A stretch of DNA of 64,000 nt from Manduca sexta (GCF_014839805.1 NC_051134.1:14353170-14417169); one strand, 5' to 3'; positions 31,546 through 44,196 are shown, counted from the stretch's first letter. The notes: generated by a model not told the origin, from the letters alone. Numbers and translations are program-made.

Positions 31546-32970
31546 TGTAGAAGAAGAACTCACAATGTTCAAGTAAATGATATTCGTTAGTTAACGTTAA
31601 GACATGATCTATTTCACAGCTTTTGAGTTAATCATAATTCGTCACATAAATATAAAAGCCGACATGTTTATTGCACTATCACACTCTAATCCATGCTTCC
31701 AAGTAAATTGTAATAAAATGAGTACAACTTACAGTATTTGTTGAATGCAATAACTGTAAAATAAAATTTAAACTTGTGAAACAGACCCAACAACAGACAA
31801 CTCTTAATGAACTTAGCACTCTTTTAATTATATTTGGGAGCATGATTTTTGTAATTAGTCGCCTTATATTGTATAATATTGTTATTGAGACATCGTGAAA
31901 CAGAAGCCAAAGTGTCTTGCACTTGTATTGTCACTGGCTATAATGCCCTTTAAAGAGACGCACAACATTTAAAACAACACAAATTTGCCTAACAACAGAA
32001 TTAGATACAGCGATTGTTCATAATCCGTCGGACTTTCCGAGAGATTTACCGCCAAAAAGCTTGGGTGCTATGACATCAAAAGTCTCCGTAACGTCTGATA
32101 CCAACAACACAGAGATATCTTAATGTAAGATCAGAACTACTCGGGTGTACGTGACAGCTCAGTAAACATCCAAGCATTTAGTATTAAGTATTTTAACGTA
32201 TTATAGTATAAATTTACTCATTTTATTGGTTTTCCTTGTACATCTATTTAAATATTTAAATGTGACTCAATAGTATACAGCGGTATGATTAAACTTTTTA
32301 AAGAAAACCTTGGCGTATTCATGATGTTCGTGATTATTGACGTATACTTATTTGACTCGATTAGTAAGACCGATACATGGTCATTTTGCAAATATACATT
32401 ATACTCGTACGCTGCACCTACGATGATAAAAAAAAAGGAAACACTGATTCAAAAACATAACCTCTGTCACATAACTATATAACGATTACTTCTCTACGGT
32501 AAATGATATCACTATATTAAACTAAATACTTGAATTATATATTATCAATGAAACCATATTATTTAAATTATTTACTTAATATTTTCAAAGCCAGTTCAAT
32601 GGCGTGCACTCAGCTCGCGCGTTGAACTCTTTCATACGGACCTGTCTGGACAGCTTAAATAAAATAAATTATTATGATTTCACTTCTTGTGTTAACTGAT
32701 TTTTGACATTCAAATATTGCTACTGTTCATGCTGTTATAAATGTTCGGTATTGTATGAAAATCATCTTAAACTAGTGTTCTTTTCATGTGAGCAAAATTG
32801 ATGATTGTTTTACAATAAAGTTATGAATTGTATAGGTAGAATATGCAATTTATGTAAATATTAAACAAATGCAATTATCGGCACTTATGTACAATCTAAT
32901 CAATTCAAGAAAAAATATGTGATTACGTACTCAACATAATCTGTTTAACGTATTTTTGTATTTAGGCGTA
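31546..32970. other. AT-rich, nothing recognised
   Basis: 1.4 kb without a supported gene or repeat. Frames such as 32285-32482 are unrecognised. Confidence 0.6.
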
Positions 32971-32989
32971 ATGAACAAAGACAAAGATG

Positions 32990-33186
32990 GCAGGTAGTGG
33001 CGGGAGCGGCGGGCGGCGCGGAGAGGGGGACGCATATGCACCATACGTACAACGATATGCATCACTGCAGTCGCAGAGCTGCATTCCTGCTGTTGGCGAA
33101 CAGGGAAATGTTGTGGATAATCCTTTTCAATATTATAACTTTCTTTTAGATTATTTAAATTTCGAATTCCTTCCATTTTCATTTTA
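32990..33186 (+). other. 66-codon frame starting in a GC-rich patch
   Basis: The ATG at 32987 has a good animal start context (acaaagATGgca). The product begins MAGSGGSGGRRGEGDAYAPY, a glycine- and arginine-rich start of the kind common in N-terminal exons, then loses that character (…YYNFLLDYLNFEFLPF) as GC falls. Upstream gtatttttgtatttag (32947-32962) is acceptor-like, and caggtagtg overlapping codons 2-4 is donor-like. It may be an alternative first exon, a micro-exon or nothing; no family is recognised. A 91-codon frame on the other strand covers the same DNA. Confidence 0.2.
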
Positions 33187-33189
33187 AAC

Positions 33190-33740
33190 TCACAAATAAA
33201 TGACAATTATAACAACGCAACCTTACACCGAACATTAATCAAATTCAAAAATAGAATTAGCTAAAATGCTTATTCAACAAACATAAATTTCTAAACACTG
33301 GCTAAATCAATTTAAACCGTAAACTTAGTGCATAAAGACACGCATTTCTCCTAAAAACAATCGCATTTCGCAACGAATGTCCACAGCAGCTCTCACCGCG
33401 CGGCGTCAGAACATCTCTTAGTTATAGTCCCGTCGTCTCTAATTTACTTGGCCGCCGCCACCGGACCCGATTCAACAATAGCATCCACTGCACACTTTAA
33501 AATCTTATTAACTCTCGCCCTTTGTATACAAACCTTATGAAATAATTATAAGCTTGCACTCTGTTCATTGCTTGTTACGTGCATTGTTTGCGGATTTCGG
33601 CAAGTTATAATGTATAATTAATTATTCAATTTACTTAGTATAAAAAATTTAATTTATTTTTGGAACATACTATTTTTAGTCAAAAGTATTTAATGCACAC
33701 TATGTTCACCATTTACAGCACATAACAAATTGGTAAGTAG
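33190..33740. other. Unassigned; GC-richer patch at 33380-33530
   Basis: The patch holds caccgcgcggcgtcagaaca and ggccgccgccaccggacccg. It has no open frame worth naming. Possible regulatory island upstream of or near the 32990 frame. Confidence 0.35.
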
Positions 33741-33755
33741 CAGGAAGTTAAAATT

Positions 33756-34013
33756 TTAACTGACTCGGTGTTGCAGTTGTATTACGGTAGGATTGCAGTG
33801 CTGAGGTCTCAGGTTCGATCTCCGGGTCGGGCGAAGTGATATTGGGATTTTCTACTTAGTATCAGCCTTGAGTTTAGAATTTGTGCCCGATATGGTGATA
33901 GGCTCGCCTCCTATCACATTATTAGAGGGGATACATACGGTGGAAAGTGGATGCACCAGTTACGTCTCTGCCTACCTCATATATCTACGAGGATAAAAGA
34001 CTAGTGTGGGTGT
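33756..34013 (+). repeat. SINE family A, complete copy with target-site duplication
   Basis: The likely target-site duplication gttaaaatt is at 33747-33755 and 34014-34022. Inside: tRNA-like head (gactcggtgttgcagttgta; B box ggttcgatctccggg), then cgaagtgatattgggatttt, ctacttagtatcagcc, gcccgatatggtgataggct, cgcctcctatcacatta, ggtggaaagtggatgcacca, gttacgtctctgcctacctc and ggataaaagact. The best preserved member of the family here. Confidence 0.85.
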
Positions 34014-34022
34014 GTTAAAATT

Positions 34023-35520
34023 CAGTAGCCTTAAGCCAATTATAGACATATAATTATAATACCAAGGTACTCATTCATTTATTACCCGAGGCAAAAAAGT
34101 AAACGGAAGTCGTACAACTGCTCACATTACGCGATCAACTTTAACTAATAGGGTATCAGTCATTTGTGGCGTTCGTTGACAGGCACCACACTGAAACGGC
34201 GCGTGCGCACCCACGGAATATATGAGCTTTAAGATAAAGCTATAAAAAGGATTTTATATTACATGATGTTATTTATAACTCTCTAAAGTAAGAGGTAAGA
34301 AACAATGTGAATAATGGAGTTTTAAGTCTATAAAACAATGTATTTAATTCGTATTAAAATCATTATAATGCCCTTGAATTTTATAAAATAATTTACTATT
34401 ATAAGTACTATCAATTGTAGCCTGACGAAACGAAATTCTGGAAATTTTTGAAAGTACACAATTACGATATTTGAACAGTATCTAATTTAAAATGAGACGA
34501 CCATTCGACTCTACTTTCTACAAACAAAACCAAAATAATTTAAGACATTAATTAGCAACCTCTTTATTAGTTTAGAAACTCAAAAGCCGTTAAGTGAGTC
34601 ATTGTTCATTAGACAAAAAATTGATTTAGTGTTACTGTCGAACGGCAGCCAGAAAGCTGTATCGCGACCCACTCCGAATTGTGATTAAACTAACCTAATA
34701 CACAATAACAGGTCACGCGTTAATACATTTTAATACCAAATGAAAGTAACATCCATTTTTATGGCAGACAAATATAAACTCTCTACTAACGGAATAAGAC
34801 TCAAAACGAAATAATATGTACAGATGTATAAACTAAGTATGCCCTCGTGAAAGCCACACGTTTTATTTATAATAGTGGATAGAATTCGTCATATCGTATA
34901 CACCGTGTCTACTACATTGCGCTCATAAACGTTTCGTGTGTGTGGATCTAATCCAGAAAAGATCTTCTATAATGTTCACCCGATTATGTGCTCTGTAGCA
35001 CTGGATTAGAGGACATTACGGTTTACTAGAAGTAATGCGGTGCGTAACCGTGAGGAGACAACTCGACCGAAGTATTAAAGAATGCAGACTGAGAATTACC
35101 GTGTTTAGTGATATGTTTGTATGTCACTTTTGCAACGCTCAAAGAATATATAATGTCGAAGTAAATCCGGATTCTTTAGGATGAAAATAATTTTATTATT
35201 CATTACGCAATTTTGACTTTTCTCCAGATAAAAAAATACAGTATATTGTGTACACTCATATTATTATTTAATATAATTACAGTGATATGCGTTAAATTCG
35301 TAATCAAGAAATTTAAGTAACTTTTATAGTAGTCCGAAAATAAATAAACTATTAAATATATAAAACATAAACATTGATTCAAGATATCAAAATTAAACCC
35401 ATGGCTATTTTTAAAATGTTTTATTAAATGCAGCTTTTTAAGTAACTGTCCCATTTTAGAAACCATAAAAATATTACTGATAGAAGAGATAATGTCACCC
35501 GACAAACGTATCAATTACTA
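34023..35520. other. AT-rich, nothing recognised
   Basis: No gene or repeat supported. The minus-strand frame 35203-35514 (103 codons, TTG start) is hydrophobic because the strand is T-rich and is not recognised. Confidence 0.55.
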
Positions 35521-35535
35521 AATTGAATTAAACGC

Positions 35536-36008
35536 TATAAACCGCGCAGCGCGCAGCGCCACAATAAGCGATCACAGCACATCGCATTACCTACTGACAG
35601 CTCACGTACGTGTGTATACCACGCTCGTTACGTTTACGTGACGCTCGCACGCCAACACAACATCACACATACCACTTATGCAAACAAATATAGCTCTTGT
35701 ATCGTAAACACAACGCCCTCGTGACTACCACAATAAAATTGTCATTTTATAGCGCGCGTTCACCACCACACCGGGTGGCGAAGTCCGGCAACGTCGCGCC
35801 CGAATTATTGTCACATTTATTTCATGCGGCTCACGAAACGGAACCTGTAGCGACATCTATCCGCCCATCTAGAACTACACGCTCGGCTCCTAGAAAGAGA
35901 CGGGCGCACTTGACAATATCACTTTCACGGTCTCGTACTTAAAGCTAAGCGGTTTGCTGTACTGTTTGTTTGTGTCTGTAAACAGCAGGCCGCCGAGGTG
36001 TAGCGCGC
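35536..36008 (+). promoter_or_regulatory. CpG-rich promoter-like region
   Basis: TATAAA at 35536-35541 is flanked by GC-rich sequence (ccgcgcagcgcgcagcgcca), and an initiator-like TCACA lies at 35572. Next come the palindrome cacgtacgtg (35604-35613), ttacgtttacgtgacgctcg, and a long CpG-rich stretch to 36008. No other 500-bp stretch of the window is so CpG-rich. The frame 35697-35942 (81 codons) and a reverse frame are products of composition. A host promoter is the best guess, unproven. Confidence 0.35.
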
Positions 36009-36278
36009 ATGAATGAAATGGATGACCGTGAGAACGCGACAGGGCGCTACGTAACTCCCACGAGAGAAAGGGACGACGGAGAAGCGCGAAGCGTGCAGAA
36101 TACATCGTTTATCAGATTACATGCGAAGTATCGCGAGCGTGGCGATGTTTTGACACGCGATAATCACGAGATAATGCGGGCGATCTCAGCGGCATTTAGG
36201 TTTATATTGGCTTTTTATAGCGGCAAGTTGAATGTGGCTGAGTATTGTGGACGAGTAATATTGGCAAGTGTTCTCTAA
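36009..36278 (+). CDS. Possible small ORF or first exon, 89 codons, unrecognised
   Basis: An ATG (36009) opens an 89-codon frame that ends at 36276-36278. The product is highly charged for its first 55 residues (MNEMDDRENATGRYVTPTRE, RLHAKYRERGDVLTRDNHE), then turns hydrophobic (AISAAFRFILAFYSG). The start context (gcgcgcATGa) is weak, but it lies directly downstream of the promoter-like region. No domain or family is recognised, and a donor (ctacgtaact) near codon 14 is poor. It may be a real small protein, an upstream exon, or a chance frame in CpG-rich DNA. Confidence 0.25.
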   Translation: MNEMDDRENATGRYVTPTRERDDGEARSVQNTSFIRLHAKYRERGDVLTRDNHEIMRAISAAFRFILAFYSGKLNVAEYCGRVILASVL

Positions 36279-36290
36279 ATAATTATTATT

Positions 36291-36975
36291 ATGAATATGA
36301 CGCATGATACCGCCAGGTGACGCTACGTACGATGAGCGATTGACTTGCCTCTTTGCTCTTGTCGTCAACAGCTGACTGTCGTTTTATTTATTCTAATAAT
36401 AATGTGCAGTCGGCTTTATTTTTAGACTCAGTGAATTTTAATTGCGCATGATTAAAATATTTGCTACAATAAAATCCATTTTCGATAAATTCTTTAGCTT
36501 TATTTTAAAGGAATGTCAATAAAACGTCAAATGTATTTTTACCTACATTATGCTCTTCAAAAATTCTCCTTCAAATTCTTTAAAGGTTAATTTTTGTATT
36601 GTTGTTTTTCTGCAAATATTTGCGGATATGTAGATGTCAGTACTATTTTTGTATTCAACGCATTCACTTATAACAATAAAATACTTAACATGTGACGCGA
36701 TAAATTTCAAACAAAGTTGCTTGATTACTGTTACTCGCTTTTAAATAAGTACCTACAGAATATACAAACACGTATATTAAAATAACAGCCCTTTTTAATA
36801 TACATACTTCAATCTATGTAATTAGCTGGTCCAAAAGTATCGAGCTTTCGCAGAAAATCCAAGTCTCTCGACGTCGCCAACGGTCGGGGGCAACTTGCCA
36901 AACGATTGTATTGTGAAAACTTGGTAACAACTTGTGAAAAGAGGACAGGTAATAATTTTATTACCACTAAGTATA
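36291..36975. other. AT-rich, nothing recognised
   Basis: No gene or repeat supported. The minus-strand frame 36809-37027 is unrecognised. Confidence 0.55.
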
Positions 36976-36980
36976 AAGTA

Positions 36981-36994
36981 GCGCCATCTAGCGA
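36981..36994 (-). promoter_or_regulatory. CTCF-like motif 2
   Basis: On the minus strand tcgctagatggcgc matches the CTCF consensus CCASYAGRKGGCRS at 12 of 14 positions and all ten core positions. Confidence 0.25.
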
Positions 36995-37965
36995 TGAGTA
37001 GCTAAAGATGACGTTTAAAGACAACACTCAAAATAATACTTATCTGTATATACTGTTTCATGATTATATTTTATATCGTATTGTATCGATTTGTCCACAT
37101 ACAACTTACAAGTAATTTATTATTTATAATATACAAGGCCATTTTGTCATTACATTGATAAATTAAACCACATACTCACCTTTACTTTTGTTAACATTGT
37201 GCCAAAAATCATTCATAAAATATAAGGAATATTTTCACCAAAAATTACAGTTTTACTTTTTAAATTTCTTTATCACTTTGTAGTTTAGTGTTAATATGGC
37301 GTGTACGTGAGGGTATTTCTGAGTGAGGTTGTGATGTTGCTGTCCCGACGATTTCTCAAGGTAGTAGTAGTCGCATAAGGGCGTGTAAAATTTAAATTGC
37401 TGTTTAATTTTATTTATTTTTTTCGAAACTTTTTTTTTATTTTAACATCTACTGTTAGAGTAATAGTATTTTAAAGTGTTATTTTTAGGAAGACAAATAT
37501 GTGGTTTTGTTTAGTAGTGGAATGCAAAGTGACTGTCTACACCTGGACTCCAACAATAAAGATAATGTAGAAAACTCTTCGCATTGCGAATCATTTTCAT
37601 AGACAGTTTTCTAAACTGCCATTATATATGCTTCTAAGATAGAATAACAAGAAATTTAAGTTAAGTACAGGAAATTTAACAGCACAATATCAACTTCATG
37701 ATAAGCCAGATTAATCGTCGACAATCACGTCATTCTATAACAAAATATCAGTTCAAAGTCAAAAGGCTAAATACTAAAATTAGGTAATATTACGCAGTCA
37801 TGAGCAGTGAACACTCATAATAAAAAAATATTATATACTTCTTAAATATTTTTAACAATGATAGACCAGCAAAAACAACAGGTTTTAAATTAAAATATCA
37901 TCTCATTGGAACATATAAATTACAGAGTCCAATTTAATGTTCTATAATCAGCTGCGTACAATTCT
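36995..37965. other. AT-rich, nothing recognised
   Basis: A G-rich patch at 37290-37385 (gtgtacgtgagggtatttct) stands out slightly; caaggtagtagtag at 37358 is donor-like without a partner. No gene supported. Confidence 0.5.
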
Positions 37966-37969
37966 GAAC

Positions 37970-38095
37970 ATTTCTCCTTTTAATGCACTAATATAAAATA
38001 CACATTTAACATCATTATTGAGTATCAACATATCTCCTTTTAATATTCCATAACATTAAATAAACATTTCACGTAATTTTTGATAACATAAAAAT
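37970..38095. repeat. Weak 60-bp tandem similarity
   Basis: tctccttttaat occurs at 37973 and 38033 (period 60), each followed after about 20 bases by a taaa…acatttaac or taaacatttcac word. Low-complexity, diverged; may be chance. Confidence 0.35.
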
Positions 38096-39350
38096 TAACA
38101 GTACATAACGACACAACAATCTTTCAAGACCATCCAATTGGCAAACAGCAACCTTAAATATTTAGAGCAAACATAATTCCAAAAAGTGACATAATAAAAG
38201 GATTATTGATAAACATAGTTAAGAATAAACACGAACTTACACGTAATATTACGTAGGATGTACACACACAAGCAGTAATCGTAAATAGTAGACAAGGTGT
38301 GTGCATTCTAAATTCCTTGACCAAGCGTTATTTCTGGACTAGTGATGTTTATCTTATGGCAAGCGGCGTTAACGCATGTTATTCCAGTGTCCGATTTGCT
38401 TTCTTTTATTTTGGTAATTTTATACATCGAGTGTTCTAATCGATTTTAAATCGATTCAAAATTCACACGTCGAGTTTAAAAGTTCGCGTTTAGTTTCATA
38501 TGTCCACAAATATTTGTCTTAGCTAATTAACGTTAAACAAATTGTGAAGCTTTATTATTGACATGAAATTCGAATTTCATAGATGCACCCAAAACTAACA
38601 AAGAAACTACAGCACTGTTAATTAAATAAATTCTTTGAATTTTAATTTAGTAACGATAAATTCAAGATTTGTGAATATTTGATTACACGCTAATTAGAAA
38701 TTATGGTATAAGAAATCTATCAGTGTAGATAATGAGTAGATTGACGTACAACAAACAAAACCTGTTAATAAGAACAGAAGAGTATAGCCCCTCTTAGATG
38801 ATTGTCAGTAAAACTCATCCCACAATCTTTTATATAACCCGTTGTTAAATTGATTTTTTTTCTACCAGTAATTCAAATGGTAACAAAGTTTTTTGCCTCT
38901 GCTAATCCAATTCCAGTGCAGAAATCAATTTTTTATTTATCCACGTAAAGTAGATAGATTTATAAAGAGGTTGACCGAGGCTATTGATCAAACATTTATA
39001 TCAAACGAAATTACTTTTATCACGTTCTGTAAGCGATATTTATAATCAATTTCATAATAGAATTATTCACCGGTTGATTTGACACTTTCCAGAAATTAAA
39101 AGAAAAGATATTCGCAATATCAAATTAATATACTGTTTTGCAAAAACGCGATTTCTAAATATTTTATTCTTTGTTGTTATGTACATTCTTGTTTCAAATT
39201 AGTACACGAGCTTTAAAAAACACGTATTTTATCAAATAAGAAGAATATTTTCAATATCGTATCACTAATGACCGTTGGGTAATGTACTCTAGTGTCATTA
39301 TTTTAAAGCTGCTAATTGATTATGTTGCTAAGCTTAACAATTGTCATTTG
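38096..39350. other. AT-rich, nothing recognised
   Basis: No gene, RNA or repeat can be supported. Confidence 0.6.
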
Positions 39351-39354
39351 GCAA

Positions 39355-39450
39355 CAATCGGGCCAACGGCTTAACGTGCTTAAGGGCCAGAGTGTTCCAG
39401 ATTTTAACCAATTAACGAGGTCGATCCCCACTCGGATGTCGAATCCACAT
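39355..39450 (+). repeat. Fragment of a lepidopteran dispersed repeat
   Basis: atcgggccaacggcttaacg (39357-39376) followed by tgcttaagg and ccagattttaacca is a diverged piece of the 'ccaacggcttaacgtgc-ttccgaagcacgg' repeat that I know from moths and butterflies. Short, edges uncertain. Confidence 0.5.
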
Positions 39451-39654
39451 TTCACTAGCAGTTACACAATTTGCGTCATACTAACTAAACAATGTATCCC
39501 TCAGAATTAGAAGTACAAAATAGCATATCATACGCGTTTTTGCCTTACCTTTCGCCAGCTTGTTAAGTCCTACGTGTTAGTAGGAGAGTGTATTCCTATT
39601 TACCGTGCCCAATGCCAGTTTTCGCACTAGTATTGAGTAGAAAAAATATCACAT

Positions 39655-39895
39655 ATTTGTCGATGGTAGGATATATTTTATATCTACCCAGATGGCGACT
39701 ACCGTACGTAAAGTGTTAAAACTCGCCATAGTGGTCCAAGTAAGTGTTTCGCGTTCCGGGATCAGTCTATGTATATCCGATTCCAACAGGCTGGCATAAT
39801 TGTGTCGACTGCTGAGGGGTAATCATCGTCAGTCGACATTTTATTGGACCCACTCCACACACATACACTTTACCTTGCCCGCTAAAAAAACTACC
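39655..39895 (+). repeat. LINE tail, family C, best plus-strand copy
   Basis: ggtaggatatattttatatc, tacccagatggcgactaccg, actcgccatagtggtccaag, gcgttccgggatcagtctat, gtatatccgattccaacagg, ctggcataattgtgtcgact, gctgaggggtaatcatcgtc and ttggacccactcc in order, then an A-rich end (gctaaaaaaactaccgg). Same family as 7610-7845 and 14255-14515. Confidence 0.75.
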
Positions 39896-41095
39896 GGACC
39901 CAAGGACCAAATCCGAGATCTCAGCACAATCACAACACGACTACAACACCGAAGCAATAGTCATGATGACAGCAACAAATATTTCAATAACAAGATTACT
40001 ACGCCTATTGGCGTAACATTAATTCAATATTGGGAGTTGTAACGTGTCCACTATAAAATCAGTATCAGTATTTAGATCATCACGTTCTCCAATTCGGCTC
40101 GACTTACATATTCTTTTGGTGCAGGCGTAAATCTACCGTTGATTTACGTCCGCGCACGTAGGTGGCACTCTAATTTACAACTAGGCAGATTTAGACTGCT
40201 TTTATACATCATGTGTTTTTTTCTTCACGTCTACTTTGCTGAAAACGGTTTATGTATCTCGGTTTTGTCAACAGATTAGCATTTTCCTCAGTTTTTCAGA
40301 CGTTTGCGGATAAATTATAAATTAGGAAATAATAGTCTGTAAAAACCCTTTACGGCATTGAAAGTAATTATTAATAAATATTAACAGGAAACATAGTTTA
40401 CCTGCAGCTATCCAATGGTGCTCCAGGTGTTAAATAAAGTAAAAAACAGTGATTGTATTTTTAATAATATATTTAGAAACAACCAATAAATATCTTACCT
40501 TAATGTACAAACGTATTCAATTTCCACAAACTATATACGTATCTGAATTAATTACAAGATCTAAAGACGCTAGAATTGAGCAAAATGACTCAGAGAAAAG
40601 TACACTTTTAAACCACAAATTCAACATAACACATTGACGCGCTAAATCAATACGAGCAAAACCACAATCAAAATAATTTCAAGATGAAGTAATCATTCAA
40701 GAACCACCCACACTCTAGAATTCCGAAAAACTCTGTAAAGTAGTAAAAAAAACGAGGTGAGAACCGATGTTATTATTACGCTGAAAAGACGCGCCGCGGC
40801 GACCTAGATCGACACTTCGTTACTGTTTTTCGATATTCCACTGAGATTTATTGGAGATATAAAATGTACCAGATGCTGGATCATTGTGCTCACTGCCGGC
40901 CGCCAATTGGGGATAAGTGCGCAACACTTGGGTGGGCTTGAGGTGACGCCTCAATTCATTATAAGTATTGTATTCAACATTTGACATACATTCAATAGTC
41001 TAATAGTAAAATCGGAATAAGAGGTAAATTTTAAATAGATATTAATTAAGTGAAATGTAAAAAGAAAACAGTAAAGAACAATATTTCAATTATAT
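39896..41095. other. Mostly AT-rich; one short hairpin
   Basis: gcgtaaatc and gatttacgt (40125-40148) can pair around taccgtt. GC-rich patches at 40785-40815 and 40895-40945 are unassigned. No gene supported. Confidence 0.5.
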
Positions 41096-41099
41096 TATC

Positions 41100-41285
41100 T
41101 TCATATTTTGGTCCCCAAGATACAGGCATTGCCTAGTTTGGAGCCTCCTGTCAATTGTTTTGTTTGAAATTAGTTATAAGCACTAACATTACATACTTAT
41201 AATACTTTAATTAAGTACTTATGTGATCCTACTAGTTATATTTTGTTTGTGCAGATAAAACATTTATTATTATTACTTCTAATTG
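41100..41285 (+). repeat. Probable non-LTR retrotransposon tail
   Basis: ttggtccccaagatacaggc, attgcctagtttggagcctc, tgtcaattgttttgtttgaa and a final gataaaacatttattattatt make a layout like known lepidopteran LINE ends: GC-richer start, then 'ttgttttgtt', then a simple tta repeat. Only one copy is in the window. Confidence 0.5.
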
Positions 41286-42930
41286 ATCTTCTTTTTAGTG
41301 TACACAATACTGGCCTTTCTTATTACTGTAGAATAAAAAAAACGTATTTTTTCTATAGGCTGATTCTGTGAATTTCATTACCTATCATACCCACAGGATT
41401 TTTAATAGTTACATTTATTTACTGAGAATTTAAAAATAATTTTAGTAACGGCCCTGTTTGACAACAATCTTTGAGGCTTTTTAAGTGGTAATTTCCTAGT
41501 GTGTCTTTTACAGATAGTAAATCTGAGATGAATCGACTTGTTTCTTACTCACTTGTCTGAAATATACTATGAATAGCATACAGTTGGGCACAGGAGTTGT
41601 CTGACTCAAAGGTCTTAGGCCTTCCGTCAATTTTTTACAATAAAGTTGACACCTTCAACTCTCTTCTGTAAATCGGAGTTTCTATAACCAATTGCTTACG
41701 ATAGATAACAGTTTGCACTTCAGCTCCAGAACTCAAAAAAAAAGTAACTGCTATTATGAAATTGAGCCTCTTATTTACGTGCCATATTGCCCCGCCCTGG
41801 CTCATTTGCCGACGACGACCTTGAACAAAAAATATTTCATAAAATTTGAACTATTTCGGGTTAAGTAAAAGCTATTTTATAGATTTTTCATGGATTGATA
41901 ATTTAGACTCAACATTATAAAGCCATAATACGCACACTTGTTATTAACTACGGCATTATATTTCTACTGAATCTGAAAAATTGTATTGTAGGTAGGAATT
42001 TTATTCTTACAAATCGTAGTACATAAATAGCCTTAAAACTCTTATAGTTCTTATACAATGTTTGACTCCACTGTTCTTTCAAATTGAACTTTACGGTAAC
42101 GAGTTTCGGTAAACTATTGAATAAGACGATTATTGAATAATAATCATTCAATAATAACATGAATATTGTTTAAAAAAACTTTTATTGTCGTAAATTATCA
42201 CCCGCACGGAATATGTACGCACTTAAACCGTACTCAAATATTCAACCCGCGGCCGTGTTCAACGTGACCTCGTGTCCACATTTTTCGTTTACATTCCCAA
42301 ATACAGACAGAACCTCCGGGGTCGGTCCGCAGTGGGGGAATTGAAAAATTGTAAAACACACCTCAGGCATTGTGGTATGAATAAATTATAAGCGCGCACA
42401 AGTTTTCCCTGTCCAATATAATTTGAGCTATCTCCTTACCCCACTTCATTGCAAAATGAGCCAACGTTGAGCCAAATCGGCGATTTACGTGAGACCTAAA
42501 CACGCTGGTATTGTTCGGCCCACTTACGCCTGTAGTCTCGATATTGTACCATATCTGTACTAGGTTAACGGAGCTACTTCTAGGAGTATTAACTTGCCTT
42601 AATGGAAATACACTCGGAACAAACGTTATTCCGCGTAATTCACACGTTATATTACTGTGTAAGTAAATTAGGAATGGGTTTTTGTGTAATATTTGTTCAA
42701 TGACGATTTAGCGCCATACAAATTCTGTAGTCATGGAAGATAATATTTACTCATGAACCTACGACGGGCAATGTTATTCAAATTATTTGAAATGGATAGC
42801 GAGTTATTATAACTAATAAAAGTACAATGACTTCTTATGTATACGCGAATATAAGGCATTGAAATAAAACTATTTTGCGAATTTCATCGCGGTTTTTATA
42901 TTATAATTTTCTCTCCACGTTACTTAGGTT
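41286..42930. other. AT-rich, nothing recognised
   Basis: GC-richer patches at 41780-41825 and 42245-42340 lack frames. No repeat identified. Confidence 0.55.
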
Positions 42931-43060
42931 TTGGAGCCTTCGTGGTTATGTGGGCTACGAAGGCTGCAAAGTAATAGAGGTACGGCAACCGGGGAAATAT
43001 GTTATCTTATATCCGTACAAAATAATCCGCAGTTGGTACCGCATGAGCTAACGCATGAAT
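42931..43060 (+). other. Hairpin-led GC-richer block
   Basis: agccttcgt (42935-42943) and acgaaggct (42957-42965) form a perfect 9-bp stem with a 13-base loop, followed by a GC-richer stretch (gaggtacggcaaccggggaa). The start resembles the folded head of a small retroposon, but no A or B box is clear. The 74-codon frame here is unrecognised. Confidence 0.3.
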
Positions 43061-44180
43061 TCCAATCAGTCTCTAATTACTATAACCCAATGTTATTCTC
43101 AATTGGTAGTAACAATTTCTTATTACAAAGGTCGCATAATGTGAATATTTCATGAACCTAGAAAAATTAATCCGTTAATATTCGCTATAAGTAAACCGCG
43201 CTATTCACTACTAAGAAGTTATTAAAACATTTACTAAGTTGTTTTATTAAAACTGAAATTAATACACTGGATTCAGGCCTGGAACTCAAAATTTATCATA
43301 TATCGTGTTTTGATGCTATTCCAAATATGAAGAATCCCATCACATCATATAACAAGTAACTGATACTTAAGTACCTCTAATATAAATTTCATTTCTCTTT
43401 ATTTTTTCAACTTTTACCTAGTATCTTTCACATTTCGTATATTAACTTTCGACTGAAAATAAAAGTATACCACAACAATATGAGCACAATACCAACATTA
43501 ACATTTTAAACTAAAACAGCATCCATATACAATATAATTTTAAAATTGAAATCTCGTCAAAATTCTATGACACAACAAATTTGAACTAGAATCAAACACA
43601 CCGACCTACATCAGTTTTAAGATTATGGCCAACTGCCCATAGGAGTGTTAAAGGGAAGTTTATAGCTTGTCGAATCACCCTCCGGGGCGCTGCCTGTGCA
43701 AGTGACTTGCTGACTCCATCGACCCACTGCCACGGACCCGTGGTAATATCCAAGATGAGCCCATTCGAATATAATATTTATTCATAACGGCAACGTTGCC
43801 TGCAATGTCGTGTAGGACAATATAACAAACAGTTTCCCGTATAACATCGCCGAAAGTACCCTATTTAGAAATTCTTTTTATAGAAACATTTTAAAAATTC
43901 TTCAACGAAAATCTAATCAAATTATTGCTACTTCTGTTTTAAATTCGTTTATGTTGTATATGAATAACATAGTAAAATCAGTCCTTATTCTATACGTGCA
44001 ACTAATAGCAAACTGGAATTAATATACTGAAATAAATAAGACATATTAATAAGACAACAACAATCCTATTTGTTTCCTATGTTACTGGTTGCCGGAAATG
44101 GACTAGGTGGCAGAAATCGTGAAACAAACACGTAGGACGTAATATATGACAGACGATTGTAAATCTAGTACTTGCCACCC
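43061..44180. other. AT-rich, nothing recognised
   Basis: A GC-richer patch at 43670-43770 (cctccggggcgctgcctgtg) is unassigned. No gene supported. Confidence 0.5.
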
Positions 44181-44181
44181 A

Positions 44182-44195
44182 CTACTAGATGGCGC
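44182..44195 (+). promoter_or_regulatory. CTCF-like motif 3, best match
   Basis: ctactagatggcgc matches CCASYAGRKGGCRS at 13 of 14 positions, and bases before it (ccac) fit the usual C-rich side. Confidence 0.35.
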
Positions 44196-44196
44196 T

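Noticed and set aside
35203..35514. 103-codon hydrophobic minus-strand frame as a receptor exon
   Set aside because: TTG start with a stop just upstream; hydrophobicity follows from the T-rich strand, and no signature residues are present.
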